DNA of 64,000 bases from an uncultured Hydrogenophaga sp. (GCF_958439165.1 NZ_OY288133.1:26069-90068), one strand, 5' to 3'. Positions 1 through 9,923 are shown, counted from the first letter of the stretch. A program made the numbers and translations. Notes: generated from the letters alone by a model not told the origin.

Positions 1-362
1 TCGCCGTGCCGGGTGACGTAGCGCGCAACCTCGCCGCCGCCCATCGAGAACCCCACCAGCGTCGCGTCCTGGAGGACGCACTGCGCCATGACCTGCTCCA
101 GATCGTCGGTCAAGGTGTCATAGCCATAACCCGACGCCGGTCGATCCGACCGACCAAAGCCGCGGCGGTCGTAAGCGATCACACGGAAGCCCCCTTCGCG
201 CAGCGCAGCGACTTGCGGCTGCCACGCCCGGGACGACAGGGGCCAGCCATGGATCAGCACCACCGGGCGACCCTGACCACCGGTGTCCTCGATGTGCAGC
301 CGCACGGCGGCGGACGTCACGCCGAGGTGGGAGCGCGTGGGCTCCGGACGGGATTCGTTCAT
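1..362 (-). CDS. alpha/beta hydrolase, 3' part beyond window edge
   Basis: The first 120 residues of an alpha/beta-hydrolase fold enzyme read leftward off the window edge, so the C-terminal part with the remaining catalytic residues is missing. The start at 362 has a purine-rich AAGGGGG upstream. Visible motifs are the oxyanion-loop stretch VVLIHGWPLSSRAW, then YDRRGFGRSDRP, and the nucleophile elbow GFSMGG near residue 107. This arrangement resembles cofactor-free chloroperoxidase/esterase-type hydrolases. The substrate cannot be told. It follows a 123-base gap after the lipase-like gene, so it may have its own promoter. Confidence 0.85.
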   Translation of the reverse strand, partial: MNESRPEPTRSHLGVTSAAVRLHIEDTGGQGRPVVLIHGWPLSSRAWQPQVAALREGGFRVIAYDRRGFGRSDRPASGYGYDTLTDDLEQVMAQCVLQDATLVGFSMGGGEVARYVTRHG

Positions 363-485
363 GGTGTGTACCCCCTTGCTGATCTGCCACGCCCGGACAG
401 GCAGTCCGGACCTGAGGCGCCAGTCTCGAGGACCGGTTCGTTCGCGTCTGTTCGGCGACGCACGCGAAACCAGGGGTGATGCCGC

Positions 486-1775
486 TCAGTCCACGGGCCG
501 CGGGATCGGGGGCTTCTCCAGCCACTGGACCAGCTGGCGGGCGACCCCGGCATCGCTGAGCAGGTCCAGGTGGCCAGTCCGGAAAGCCGAATGCCGATGC
601 GTCGGCGGGAACGCGAGCTGCCGCGCGGGATCGTCGTGCACACCCAGCGCACTGTGCAGCGGCACCAGACCGTCACCCACCAGGCGATCGGCCACCCGGC
701 TGCGCCGCGCGGCCAGCGTGGCGGCGACCGCGAAGCATTCCACCCCGGCGGGCAACGGCAACGGCAGGCGCTGGTCACGCAGCTGGCGAAAGCGGTCGTG
801 ACCCTGCCAGTCGGTGTCGAGAACATGGCCGAAACGCAGGTCGGTGATGCCTGCGCTGCGCAGCTGGGCGAGCCGGGCGAATGGTCGACTGAAGGGGGTT
901 CTGCCCAGCAGCACGTCGACCTGGTGGCCCGCGCGCTCCAGCGGGGCTCCGTGGTGCGGCGTGCCCAGAAAAACGATGCGCTGCAGCTGTCGGGGCCAGG
1001 CATGGCCGGCCTCCGTCCCGTAGTGGCAGGCGGCGCGAATCACCAGACCACCCATGCTGTGCGCCAGCACGGCGAATTCCTGCAGAGGCACGGGCCAGGC
1101 GGCCAGCAGGGCTTCGATGTGGCCCGCCAGCTCGCGGCCATTGACCGAGGTGTGCAGCCCGGTGTTGTAGCGCACATGCACCGGGGTGTAGCCCAGCGCC
1201 TGCGCCAGGTGCACGCCATGGTCGTGGCCGGCATGCTGCCACTGCAGATCGTTCATGCACAACCCATGCACCAGCAGCAACAGCTTGCCACTGACGGCAT
1301 TCCGGGAATGCAGCGCCTGCAGGTCCAGCGGCCTGCCGTCCTGGCGCAACGCCATGCCGAGGGCCAGCGGGTTGCCGTCGGCCAGCAGGCGGTCGCCCAT
1401 GACCCCGTTGAGCGCAGCCAGCACGGCTTCGCGCTCGGCCGAGGGAGCGGCCGCGTCCTGCTCTGCCATCACCCGGTCGAGCAAAGGCTCGATCCGCAGC
1501 AGTGCAGTCTGCAGGCCCCGATCGACCAGACGGGTCACCCCGTGTATGCCCTGGTAGACCATGCCGGTCAGCCCGCGCGAGCGGCCGGGCTCGGTGCCGC
1601 CAGGCAAGCCCATGCTGCCGAGGACCGACTGGTGCACGCCCTCGACGATGCGGGTCACACCGGCGGTGGCCTGGATCGCCAGGCGGGCCGACCCCCGCAG
1701 GTCGCTGGAGCGCAGCTGGCCCAGGACGGAGCGGCTGGCGCCATCCTTGCTGCCGGATCGCGGGGAACGGGGCAT
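486..1775 (-). CDS. lipase-like alpha/beta hydrolase (429 aa)
   Basis: A lipase/esterase of the alpha/beta-hydrolase fold. The oxyanion-side motif LLLVHGLC lies near residue 166-173 and the nucleophile elbow AHSMGG puts the catalytic Ser at about 240; a later GDGLVPLHSA region may carry the acid residue. Residues 35-100 are helical, with two related segments (GVTRIVEGVHQ and GVTRLVDRGLQ) that look like an internal repeat. No signal peptide is evident. Its ATG overlaps the stop of the upstream ktrA-like gene (TGATG), so the two are probably translationally coupled, which is an unexpected partnership with potassium transport. The substrate is unknown. Confidence 0.8.
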   Translation of the reverse strand: MPRSPRSGSKDGASRSVLGQLRSSDLRGSARLAIQATAGVTRIVEGVHQSVLGSMGLPGGTEPGRSRGLTGMVYQGIHGVTRLVDRGLQTALLRIEPLLDRVMAEQDAAAPSAEREAVLAALNGVMGDRLLADGNPLALGMALRQDGRPLDLQALHSRNAVSGKLLLLVHGLCMNDLQWQHAGHDHGVHLAQALGYTPVHVRYNTGLHTSVNGRELAGHIEALLAAWPVPLQEFAVLAHSMGGLVIRAACHYGTEAGHAWPRQLQRIVFLGTPHHGAPLERAGHQVDVLLGRTPFSRPFARLAQLRSAGITDLRFGHVLDTDWQGHDRFRQLRDQRLPLPLPAGVECFAVAATLAARRSRVADRLVGDGLVPLHSALGVHDDPARQLAFPPTHRHSAFRTGHLDLLSDAGVARQLVQWLEKPPIPRPVD

Positions 1776-2449
1776 CAGTACAGCGCCGCGAACTTCTTGA
1801 TCAGGGGTGTCGATCCGGCCACGATCAGGTGATCGCCCGGCTTGACCTCGGTCTGCGCCTGGGCGTAGATGAAATCCTGATGCCGGCGCTTGATGCCGAC
1901 CACCGTGATGCCATGCTTCTTCCGCACATCCGAGACGGCCAGCGTCTTGTTGTGGGTCTCCATGGGCGCACGCGTCTTGGCGAGCGCAAAGCCATCGTCG
2001 AATTCGATGAAGTCCATCATCTTCCCGGTCACCAGGTGCGCCACGCGTTCACCCATGTCGACCTCGGGGTAGATCACATGGTGTGCACCCACCCGCTCGG
2101 CGATGCGTCCGTGCTGAGGGCTGTTGGCCTTGGCCCAGATGTCCTTCACGCCCATCTGTGCCAGGTTCAGCACGGTCAGGACGCTGGCTTCGAGGTGATC
2201 ACCGATGCTCACCACCGCGTGGGAGAAGTCGGTGACCGACAGCTGTTTCAGCGCCTGCAGGTCGGTGGAGTCGGCACAGACCACATGGGGCAATTCGGCC
2301 GCCAGTTCCTGCACCACATCCTCGCGTTCGTCCATGGCCAGCACCTCGTGGCCGGACGCCACCAGCGCGCGCGCCACGCTGGCGCCGAAGCGCCCCAGCC
2401 CGATGACGACCACGCTGTCGCCCTTGCTCAGATTCGATTTAGCCAACAA
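1775..2449 (-). CDS. ktrA: KtrA-type potassium transport regulatory subunit (RCK)
   Basis: The cytosolic RCK (TrkA-N/TrkA-C) subunit that gates a Ktr potassium channel-like transporter in response to nucleotide binding. The N-terminal Rossmann motif VVVIGLGRFGASVARAL starts at about residue 13, with an acidic MDERED at the end of beta-2. A TrkA-C-like domain occupies the last 80 residues (KPGDHLIVAG). The 224-residue length fits KtrA/KtrC with one RCK domain rather than the double-domain TrkA. It overlaps the upstream ktrB by 11 bases, giving a two-gene transport unit with the lipase-like gene coupled behind it. Confidence 0.92.
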   Translation of the reverse strand: MLAKSNLSKGDSVVVIGLGRFGASVARALVASGHEVLAMDEREDVVQELAAELPHVVCADSTDLQALKQLSVTDFSHAVVSIGDHLEASVLTVLNLAQMGVKDIWAKANSPQHGRIAERVGAHHVIYPEVDMGERVAHLVTGKMMDFIEFDDGFALAKTRAPMETHNKTLAVSDVRKKHGITVVGIKRRHQDFIYAQAQTEVKPGDHLIVAGSTPLIKKFAALY

Positions 2450-3779
2450 TCGGTTTCTCCTCAGGAAAGCGGTACGCCCGTGGTACCTGGTTGATGGCGA
2501 GCGCCAGGGCCAGCGTGACCACGCCCACCCGCCCGACGTACATCAGGACGATCAGCACGCCCTGTGCACCGGGCGGCAGATCGGCCGTGATGCCGGTGGA
2601 CAGACCCACCGTGGCGAATGCCGACACCACCTCGAACATCAGCTTCTCCAGCGGGATGTTGTCGGTCATCGGCACGATGGCGATCAGGCCGATCGACAGG
2701 GCCAGGCCGCTGAGCACCAGGATGGTCAGCGCCTGCCGCTGCACCGGGGTACCGATCCGCCGGCCCCGGAACTCGACATCGGCCCGTCCGCGGATCTCGG
2801 TCCAGACGATCAGCAGCAGCAGGAAGAAGGTGGTCACCTTCACACCGCCGGCGGTGCCGGCACTGCCGCCTCCAATGAACATCAGCACATAGTGCAGTAC
2901 CAGCGACTCGGTCTGCAGTGCGCCGATGTCCAGTGCGTTGAAACCTGCCGTGCGCGCCGAGACCGAGGTGAACAGAGCCGCCAGCCACTGATCTGCCATG
3001 CCCATCGGCCCCAGTGTCCGGGCGTTGTCGCGCTCCACCAGCCAGAGCGAGACCGTGCCCAGGATCACCAGCGCTGCAGAACCCCAGAGGGTCAGGGTGG
3101 TGTGGACCGACCACCGGGCATGGCGGTTGCGCCGGTTCACCCACAGCTCGGTGAGCACCGGGAACCCCAGACCGCCCACCACGATGGCGAGCATCAGCGG
3201 CCCCAGCACCCAGGCGTCGGTCACGTGGCGCATCACGCTGTCGGGCCAGGTCGAGAACCCGGCATTGTTGAAGGCGGACACCGAGTGGAAGGCACCCTGC
3301 CACAGCGCCTGCGACCAGCTCAGATCCATGGTGGCGCCGAAACGCAGTGCGAGCCACAAGGCCACCGTGACCTCGCACAGCAGCGTGACGACCAGCACCA
3401 TGCGCACCACCGAGCGGACGTCGCCCATGGACAGCGCGTGGGTTTCGGACTGGAGCAGCAGCCGCGTGCGCAGCCCGAAACGCCTGCCGATGAGAAGGCC
3501 CATGAGCGCGGCCGACGTCATCATGCCGAAACCGCCCAGCTGGATCAGCGCCATCAGCAGCCCCTGGCCCAGCGGACTCCAGTAGGTACCGGTGTCCACC
3601 ACGGCCAGCCCCGTCACGCACACGGCCGAGGTGGCGGTGAACAGGGCCGTCATCCAGGGCGCGCTCTGGCCGCTGGCGGTGGACCAGGGCAGCATCAGCA
3701 GCAGGGTGCCCAGCCCGATGGTGGCCAGAAACGCCATTGCGAGGACGGCGGCCGGGTGGGTGGGCAATCGGTTCTTCAT
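2439..3779 (-). CDS. ktrB: KtrB/TrkH-type potassium translocating subunit
   Basis: The integral-membrane pore subunit of a Ktr/Trk potassium uptake system. The 446 residues are strongly hydrophobic, with the fourfold M1-P-M2 arrangement typical of KtrB. The first pore segment TSAVCVTGL lies at about residues 50-58, and further pore-like segments SVSAFNNAGF and SVSARTAGFN follow. An Arg/Lys-rich C-terminus follows the last helix. It is first of a ktrB-ktrA-lipase unit and overlaps ktrA by 11 bases. The family may be sodium-dependent; that is known for relatives and is not shown here. Confidence 0.92.
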   Translation of the reverse strand: MKNRLPTHPAAVLAMAFLATIGLGTLLLMLPWSTASGQSAPWMTALFTATSAVCVTGLAVVDTGTYWSPLGQGLLMALIQLGGFGMMTSAALMGLLIGRRFGLRTRLLLQSETHALSMGDVRSVVRMVLVVTLLCEVTVALWLALRFGATMDLSWSQALWQGAFHSVSAFNNAGFSTWPDSVMRHVTDAWVLGPLMLAIVVGGLGFPVLTELWVNRRNRHARWSVHTTLTLWGSAALVILGTVSLWLVERDNARTLGPMGMADQWLAALFTSVSARTAGFNALDIGALQTESLVLHYVLMFIGGGSAGTAGGVKVTTFFLLLLIVWTEIRGRADVEFRGRRIGTPVQRQALTILVLSGLALSIGLIAIVPMTDNIPLEKLMFEVVSAFATVGLSTGITADLPPGAQGVLIVLMYVGRVGVVTLALALAINQVPRAYRFPEEKPIVG

Positions 3780-3849
3780 GGATGCGGCGGCAAATCGAAT
3801 GGGCGCGAGTCTAGCGACACCCCGCGTCCAGGGCAGTTCCCGGCACAGC

Positions 3850-4350
3850 TCACGCGCAGCCCTCGACCAGGCGGATGCTCTCGTCGCCGGTGTAGATGGT
3901 CACCACCCGGCCGCCGATGACCTCGAACTTGATGCCGCGCTGGCGGGATGTCTCCCAGAGGTAGAAGTACTGTCCGTTGTCGTCGTACTTGTGCTGCTCG
4001 ATCTCCAGCGCATCGCCGAACCGGCGACGGACCGATTCGGCGGTGTCGCCGACGCGCACCCCGGACCGGGTGGCCGTGTCGGGGGTGTCGGCACCGATGC
4101 GGGTGACCCGGCCGTTCTGGACCATCAGGCTGATGCCTGGATGCCCGCTGGCCGGGTAGAGGTGATCGCAGTCGGGATCCATGGGCTGCTGCTCGAACGT
4201 GTGCAGCCGGGTGCCGAGCAGGCGCCGGGCTTCCGGTACCGAAAGACCCGGGGTCACCGGCCCGTAGCCGCGGGTGGTCAGCACCCAGGGCGGCGCGGCC
4301 TGGACCGAACCGGCGAGACACGCAGCCACGGCCATCAAGCGGATGTTCAT
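3850..4350 (-). CDS. small exported protein of unknown function
   Basis: About 166 residues beginning with a clear signal peptide (MNIRLMAVAACLAGSVQA, cleavage after AQA-like VQA). An upstream ATG at 4368 is also open but would add a hydrophilic lead before the signal peptide, so 4350 is preferred. The mature part has paired segments of the form GYGPVTPGLSVPEARRLLG and TRSGVRVGDTAESVRRRFG. This looks like two copies of a domain in which a loop precedes an amphipathic helix. No enzymatic motif is seen. It stands alone between ktrB and the allophanate hydrolase gene. Confidence 0.7.
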   Translation of the reverse strand: MNIRLMAVAACLAGSVQAAPPWVLTTRGYGPVTPGLSVPEARRLLGTRLHTFEQQPMDPDCDHLYPASGHPGISLMVQNGRVTRIGADTPDTATRSGVRVGDTAESVRRRFGDALEIEQHKYDDNGQYFYLWETSRQRGIKFEVIGGRVVTIYTGDESIRLVEGCA

Positions 4351-4419
4351 GGCGGACGACTGTGCCATGAATCCACCCCCGTCGGGCCCGGGGCCGCGTG
4401 CGCGTTCAAGTCTGGGGGC

Positions 4420-6249
4420 TCAGGCCCCTGCCGCCAGCCATGAACGCCAGCTGCCCAGGTGGGTGATGTCGGTGGCGCCTTCCAGCCCGGCGGCCTCGCA
4501 CACGAACCCGCTGACCCAGCTGCCGTCGGCCAGCTTCACCTTGCCGATGCCCAGGGGCGAAGGAATGCCGTCCACGAAACTGCCGAAGTGCTCGGCGGGC
4601 ACTTCCCACACCTCCATGTCGACCGCACCACCGCCCTCAGCCACCCGCACCATGCCCGGGCGTTTCACCGGGCCACCGGCGAGTGCGTAGAAGCGGTACT
4701 CGGGCGCCGACTTCACCGCGCCCAGCAGGCGCGCCCCACGCTGGGTCAGCTGGCCGTTGAGGGGCAGACCACTCAGGTGGGCGCCGCAGACGGCCACCCG
4801 CACGGTGCCGGGCTGCAGGGCGCCCGCGCCGCTCGGTGCCGGTGCCAGGGCCGGTGTGCTCTCCAGAGCAACATCGGTGGCGCCCAGCCGCAAGGTCTGT
4901 GCGCGGTGAAACCGGTCGGCCAGGCGCAGCAGCGGCAGGTCGCGGAAGGCAGGAGCCGCCAGCGTGATGCCCCACGGCAGGCCGCAGGCATCGCCGCTGT
5001 CCTGAAACCCGGCCGGTACCGCCACCGCGCTGTAGTCCAGCAGGTTCATGAAGTTGGTGTAGTACCCCAGCTGGCCATTGAGGCGGATCGGGTCGGCCTG
5101 CATGGCCGCGATGCGGAAGGTGGTGCCGGCAGTGGGCGTGACCAGACAGTCGATGTCCTGCCACACCGCCTGGCAGACCTGCTGCAGGGCCTGCAGCCGG
5201 TAGCGCGCCACAAAGGCGTCGGTGGCGCTGTAGCGCTGCGCGCCCTGGATGATGGTGCGCACCGGCTCGAAGACGGCCTCGGGCCGGGCGTCGATGAAGT
5301 CGCGGATGGCGGCGTGCCGTTCGGCCACCCAGGGTCCGTCGTAGAGCAGGCGGGCCGCTTCCAGAAACGGCTGCAGATCGACCTCCACCGCCACGCCGCC
5401 GAGCGACTCCAGCCGCCGCACCGCCTGCGCGAACAGCTGCGGCGCAGCCGGGTTGTCGAAGAAGTTCAGGTCCTGCGCGCGGGGCACGCCGAACCGGAAC
5501 GGCCCGGCCGAAAAATCGGGGCCGAACGGGCGGGCAGCCCGGCTGTAGGCGTCGGCCGGGTCGTGCACCGCAGCCACGGCCAGCACGGCCTGGGCGTCGG
5601 CCGCCGTGCCGGCGAACACCGACACCGTGTCCACCGTGCGACAGGCCGGCACCACCCCGCTGGCCGACAGCAGGCCCAGGGTGGGCTTGAGGCCGACCAG
5701 GTTGTTGAAGCTGGCCGGCACGCGACCGGAGCCGGCGGTGTCGGTACCCAGCGAGAAACTGGCCCAGCCCAGGGCGACCGACACGGCCGAACCCGCGCTC
5801 GACCCGCCCGAGATGAACTCGGGCCGGAAGGCGTTGCCGCAGGGCCCATAAGGCGAGCGCGTGCCGTTGAGGCCGGTGGCGAACTGGTCGAGGTTGGTCT
5901 TCCCCACCGGCACCGCACCGGCCGCCATCAACTGCTGCACCACGAAGGCGCTGCGCTCGGGGGTGTAGGCGAACTCCGGGCAGCCCGCGGTGGTGGGAAT
6001 GCCGGCCAGGTCGATGTTGTCCTTGATGGCGAACGGCACGCCATACAGCGGCAGGCTGGCCGGGTCGGCCGCCTCCAGCGCCTGCAGGCAGGGCTCCAGC
6101 TCGCCGGGCTCCAGACGGCGGATGAACACATGGCGGTCATCACCGGCGCAGCGGCGCAGGGCCTCGGCGATGACGGCGCGCACCGGCGTGCCGGCGGCAT
6201 ACGCTGCCCGCAGGCTGGACAGATCGAAGGACAGGTTTTCCAGATTCAT
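4420..6249 (-). CDS. atzF: allophanate hydrolase (AtzF type)
   Basis: Hydrolyses allophanate to two ammonia and two CO2, the last step of both urea amidolyase and guanidine degradation. The N-terminal amidase-signature domain has the catalytic Lys in FAIKDNID (about residue 76), the cis-Ser segment GGSSAGSAV (about 148-156) and the nucleophile segment GTDTAGSGR (Ser at about 174). Residues from about 470 form the C-terminal AtzF domain. The 609-residue length is normal for the two-domain enzyme. A GGAG ribosome site precedes the start. It is last in the operon, 34 bases after the carboxylase gene. Confidence 0.95.
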   Translation of the reverse strand: MNLENLSFDLSSLRAAYAAGTPVRAVIAEALRRCAGDDRHVFIRRLEPGELEPCLQALEAADPASLPLYGVPFAIKDNIDLAGIPTTAGCPEFAYTPERSAFVVQQLMAAGAVPVGKTNLDQFATGLNGTRSPYGPCGNAFRPEFISGGSSAGSAVSVALGWASFSLGTDTAGSGRVPASFNNLVGLKPTLGLLSASGVVPACRTVDTVSVFAGTAADAQAVLAVAAVHDPADAYSRAARPFGPDFSAGPFRFGVPRAQDLNFFDNPAAPQLFAQAVRRLESLGGVAVEVDLQPFLEAARLLYDGPWVAERHAAIRDFIDARPEAVFEPVRTIIQGAQRYSATDAFVARYRLQALQQVCQAVWQDIDCLVTPTAGTTFRIAAMQADPIRLNGQLGYYTNFMNLLDYSAVAVPAGFQDSGDACGLPWGITLAAPAFRDLPLLRLADRFHRAQTLRLGATDVALESTPALAPAPSGAGALQPGTVRVAVCGAHLSGLPLNGQLTQRGARLLGAVKSAPEYRFYALAGGPVKRPGMVRVAEGGGAVDMEVWEVPAEHFGSFVDGIPSPLGIGKVKLADGSWVSGFVCEAAGLEGATDITHLGSWRSWLAAGA

Positions 6250-6283
6250 GGCTGCTCCGTGGGGGTTTGAAATGGGACCGGGC

Positions 6284-9200
6284 TCAGGCTTCCACCAGCA
6301 CCAGCACGTCCTGGCCGGCCGCCACCGGAGCGCCTTCGCGGCACATCAGCCGGTGCACCGTGGCGGCGGCCGGGGCCAGCACGCTGAATTCCATCTTCAT
6401 GGACTCCACCACCATCAGCACCTCGCCGGCCTGCACCTGCTGGCCCTCGCTCACCAGCACCTGCCACACGCTGCCGGGCACGCTGCTGGCCACCGTGCGG
6501 CCACCCGGGGGCAGGTCGACCTGGGTGGCATCGGTCGGCGTGGCGGCAGCGGCTTCGTCGAAGCTCAGCTGGCCGGCGGCGGCCCAGCGTTCGCGTTCGG
6601 CATCGAAGGCCGCCTGCTGACGGGCCTTGAAGGCACCGATGCCGCCGGCGTTGTCGGCCAGGAAACGGCGGTACTCGCGCAGGCTGAAGGTGGTGTGTTC
6701 GATGCGCAGCGGATGGCCCCCGTGCGGGAAGGTCTCGCGCAGTTGCAGCAGCTCGTCCTGGCTGACCGGGTGAAAGCGGATCTGGTCGAAGAAGCGCAGC
6801 AGCCAGGGCTGCTCGAACACGCCCTGGCCGTGCCGCCAGCGGTTCCACATCTGCAGCGTGCGGCCCACGAACTGGTAGCCACCGGGCCCTTCCATGCCAT
6901 ACACGCACAGGTAGGCGCCGCCGATGCCCACCGCGTTCTCCGGCGTCCAGGTGCGGGCCGGGTTGTACTTGGTGGTGACCAGCCGGTGGCGGGGGTCGAC
7001 CGGTGTGGCCACCGGCGCGCCCAGGTACACGTCGCCCAGGCCCAGCACCAGGTAGCTGGCGTCGAACACCACGCGGAACACGTCGTCGATGCTGTCCAGC
7101 CCGTTGATGCGGCGGATGAACTCGATGTTGCTCGGGCACCAGGGCGCGTCCTTGCGAACCGACTGCATGTACTTCTCGATGGCCAGCCGGGTCTGCGGGT
7201 CGTCCCAGGACAGGGGCAGGTGCACCACACGGCTGGGCACCTCGATGTGGTCCACCGGCGGCAGGCCCGCCTCCACGGCGATCAGTTCGGCCAGCAGGGT
7301 CGCACGGTCGATCAGGGCGGGGTCAAAGTGCAGCTGCAGCGAACGGATGCCCGGCGTCATGTCGACGATGCCGCGCAGCCCGCCCTCGGCCATGCGCTGC
7401 TGCAGCGCAGTCATGAGCACATGCACCCGCAGCCGCAGCTCGATGTCGAGCACCAGCGGCCCGAACTCCACCAGCAGGTAACGGTCGCCGGCCTGGCGCA
7501 CCACCATGCGCGGGATGTCTTCGTCCTCGCGCGCCGGGTCGTCGTGGATCAGCGGGCTGGGGTGGGCGGCGGGGTCGTCGTGCGGTCGCTGCGGCAGCGG
7601 CTGTTCCAGCGACTGCACGGCGGCGTCGATGGCCGCGCTGCGCCGCAGGGCCTCGGCCAGCGGCAGCCGGTGAAAACGCACCGTGTCGCCCGGCCGCAGC
7701 TGGCCGAGCTTCCACAGCTCGGCATCCACCACCACCGCCGGGCAGACGAAGCCGCCCAGGCTGGGGCCGTCCGGGCCCAGCACCACCGGCATGTCGCCAG
7801 TGAAGTCGATGGCGCCGATGGCGTAGGCGTTGTCGTGGATGTTGGACGGGTGCAGCCCGGCCTCGCCGCCGTCGGCACGCGCCCACTGCGGCTTCGGGCC
7901 GATCAGGCGCACGCCGGTGCGGCTGGAGTTGTAGTGCACCTCCCAGTCGGTGGCAAAGAAGCTGCCGATGTCGTCCGGGGTGAAGAAGTCGGGTGCGCCG
8001 TGCGGGCCGTACAGCACGCCGATGTCCCACTGGTGGGCATAGGCCGGCACCGTGGCCGCGGCGGCCTGCCGGCCCGGCGTGCCGGTGCCGGGGGCCTGCA
8101 GGTGCAGCATGTCGCCGGTGCGCAGGTGGCGCCCCGCATGGCCGCCGAACTGGCCCAGGGTGAAGGTGCTGCGGCTGCCCAGGTACAGCGGCACATCGAA
8201 GCCGCCGCCCACCGCCAGGCAGAGCCGGCAGCCGGCCTCGGCCCGGCCGATGGCCAGCACGCTGCCGGCCGCCACCGCATGGCTCTGCCAGAGCGCCAGC
8301 GGCCGGCCGTCCAGCGTGACCGGCGCCGGTGCGCCGGTGACCGCGATCACGGCGTCGGCCAGGAAGCGCAGCGTCGGGCCCGCCAGGGTGATCTCCAGCG
8401 CGGCGGCCTGCTCATCGTTGCCCACCAGGCGGTTGGCCATGCGGTGGGCATAGGCGTCCATGGGGCCGGACGGCGGCACGCCCACATCCCAGTGCCCGGT
8501 GCGCCCGGGCCAGTCCTGCACGCTGGTCTGCACGCCCGGCTCCAGCACCTCGACCGTGCGGGGCCGGTAGGTGAAGCTGCCCAGAAAGCGGGTGATCTGC
8601 CGACCCTCGCGGAACACCGGGTCCTGCACCACCTGGCGCAGGTAGTCGAGGTTGGTCTCGATGCCGGCCAGCCGGGTGGCGGCGAGCGCGGCGTCCAGCT
8701 TCTGCAGCGCCTGCTCGCGGTCGGGGGCGGTGACGATCAGCTTGGCCAGCATCGGGTCGTACCAGGCGGGCACCTCGGTGCCGCGCTCCACCCAGCCATC
8801 CACGCGGGCATGGTGGGGCGCACCGGCGGGGAACACCACCTCGGTCAGCAGACCGGCGCTGGGCTGGAAGTTGCGGGCCGGGTCCTCGGCGTACAGACGC
8901 ACCTGGATGGAGGCACCCTGCGGCACCGGTTCCAGCGTGGCCAGGGGCGGCAGTTCGCCGGCGGCCAGCTGCACCATCCAGGCCACCAGATCCACACCGG
9001 TCACCTGCTCGGTCACGCCGTGTTCGACCTGAAGCCGGGTGTTGACCTCCAGGAAATAAAAGGCACCGGCCTGGGCGTCGTACACGTACTCCACTGTGCC
9101 GGCAGATCGGTAGTTCACCGCCTGCATCAGCCGTACCGCGGTGGCCTGCAGCTCATGACGCTGGGCATCGGTGAGCCCGGGGGCCGGGGTTTCCTCGATC

Positions 9201-9910
9201 ACCTTCTGGTTGCGGCGCTGCACCGAACAGTCGCGCTCGCCGAGGGCCAGCACCCCGCCCTGCCCGTCGCCGAACACCTGCACCTCGATGTGGCGGGCCT
9301 GCTCGACCAGCTTCTCCAGGAACAGGCCGGCGTCCTTGAAGTTGGCCTGCGCCAGCCGCTGCACCGAGACGAAGGCATCAGTCAGCTCGGCTTCGCTGCG
9401 CACCAGCCGCATGCCGATGCCGCCGCCGCCAGCCGTACTCTTGAGCATGACCGGGTAGCCGATGCGCTGCGCCTCGGCCCGCGCCTGTTCCACGTCGGCC
9501 AGCAGGTCGGACCCCGGCAGCAGCGGCACGCCCTGCTGCAGTGCCAGCTCGCGCGCGGTGTGCTTCAGGCCGAAGGCCCGCATCTGCGCCGCCGTGGGGC
9601 CGATGAAGGCGATGCCAGCGTCTTCGCAGGACTGGGCAAAGGCCGGGTTCTCCGACAGGAAGCCATAGCCGGGGTGGATGGCCTGTGCGCCGCTGTCGCG
9701 GGCGATCTGCAGGATGCGGTCAGCGCGCAGGTAGCTCTCGGCCGCCGGGGCGGGGCCCAGGAGGTAGGCCTCGTCGGCCTCGCGCACATGGCGGGCCTGG
9801 GCGTCGGCTTCGGAGTACACCGCCACGCTCTGCACCCCCAGGGCCTTGAGGGTGCGGATGATGCGGCACGCAATGGCACCGCGGTTGGCGATCAGGACCT
9901 TGCGGAACAT
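6284..9910 (-). CDS. biotin-dependent guanidine carboxylase (urea carboxylase family)
   Basis: A single-chain biotin carboxylase/carboxyltransferase of 1208 residues. The order is: biotin carboxylase domain with ATP-grasp (about 1-450, glycine-rich STAGGGGIGM near residue 160), KipA/KipI-like carboxyltransferase (about 465-1100), and a biotinyl domain with ESMKM, biotin-bearing Lys at about 1172. The fold alone fits urea carboxylase. However, the operon is preceded by a guanidine-I riboswitch and contains both UAAP/DUF1989 proteins. In studied bacteria these features mark enzymes that carboxylate guanidine far better than urea, giving carboxyguanidine. The substrate is therefore inferred from context, not from an active-site residue that I could place. 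Confidence 0.9.
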   Translation of the reverse strand: MFRKVLIANRGAIACRIIRTLKALGVQSVAVYSEADAQARHVREADEAYLLGPAPAAESYLRADRILQIARDSGAQAIHPGYGFLSENPAFAQSCEDAGIAFIGPTAAQMRAFGLKHTARELALQQGVPLLPGSDLLADVEQARAEAQRIGYPVMLKSTAGGGGIGMRLVRSEAELTDAFVSVQRLAQANFKDAGLFLEKLVEQARHIEVQVFGDGQGGVLALGERDCSVQRRNQKVIEETPAPGLTDAQRHELQATAVRLMQAVNYRSAGTVEYVYDAQAGAFYFLEVNTRLQVEHGVTEQVTGVDLVAWMVQLAAGELPPLATLEPVPQGASIQVRLYAEDPARNFQPSAGLLTEVVFPAGAPHHARVDGWVERGTEVPAWYDPMLAKLIVTAPDREQALQKLDAALAATRLAGIETNLDYLRQVVQDPVFREGRQITRFLGSFTYRPRTVEVLEPGVQTSVQDWPGRTGHWDVGVPPSGPMDAYAHRMANRLVGNDEQAAALEITLAGPTLRFLADAVIAVTGAPAPVTLDGRPLALWQSHAVAAGSVLAIGRAEAGCRLCLAVGGGFDVPLYLGSRSTFTLGQFGGHAGRHLRTGDMLHLQAPGTGTPGRQAAAATVPAYAHQWDIGVLYGPHGAPDFFTPDDIGSFFATDWEVHYNSSRTGVRLIGPKPQWARADGGEAGLHPSNIHDNAYAIGAIDFTGDMPVVLGPDGPSLGGFVCPAVVVDAELWKLGQLRPGDTVRFHRLPLAEALRRSAAIDAAVQSLEQPLPQRPHDDPAAHPSPLIHDDPAREDEDIPRMVVRQAGDRYLLVEFGPLVLDIELRLRVHVLMTALQQRMAEGGLRGIVDMTPGIRSLQLHFDPALIDRATLLAELIAVEAGLPPVDHIEVPSRVVHLPLSWDDPQTRLAIEKYMQSVRKDAPWCPSNIEFIRRINGLDSIDDVFRVVFDASYLVLGLGDVYLGAPVATPVDPRHRLVTTKYNPARTWTPENAVGIGGAYLCVYGMEGPGGYQFVGRTLQMWNRWRHGQGVFEQPWLLRFFDQIRFHPVSQDELLQLRETFPHGGHPLRIEHTTFSLREYRRFLADNAGGIGAFKARQQAAFDAERERWAAAGQLSFDEAAAATPTDATQVDLPPGGRTVASSVPGSVWQVLVSEGQQVQAGEVLMVVESMKMEFSVLAPAAATVHRLMCREGAPVAAGQDVLVLVEA

Positions 9911-9923
9911 GGGTTCTCCGTTC

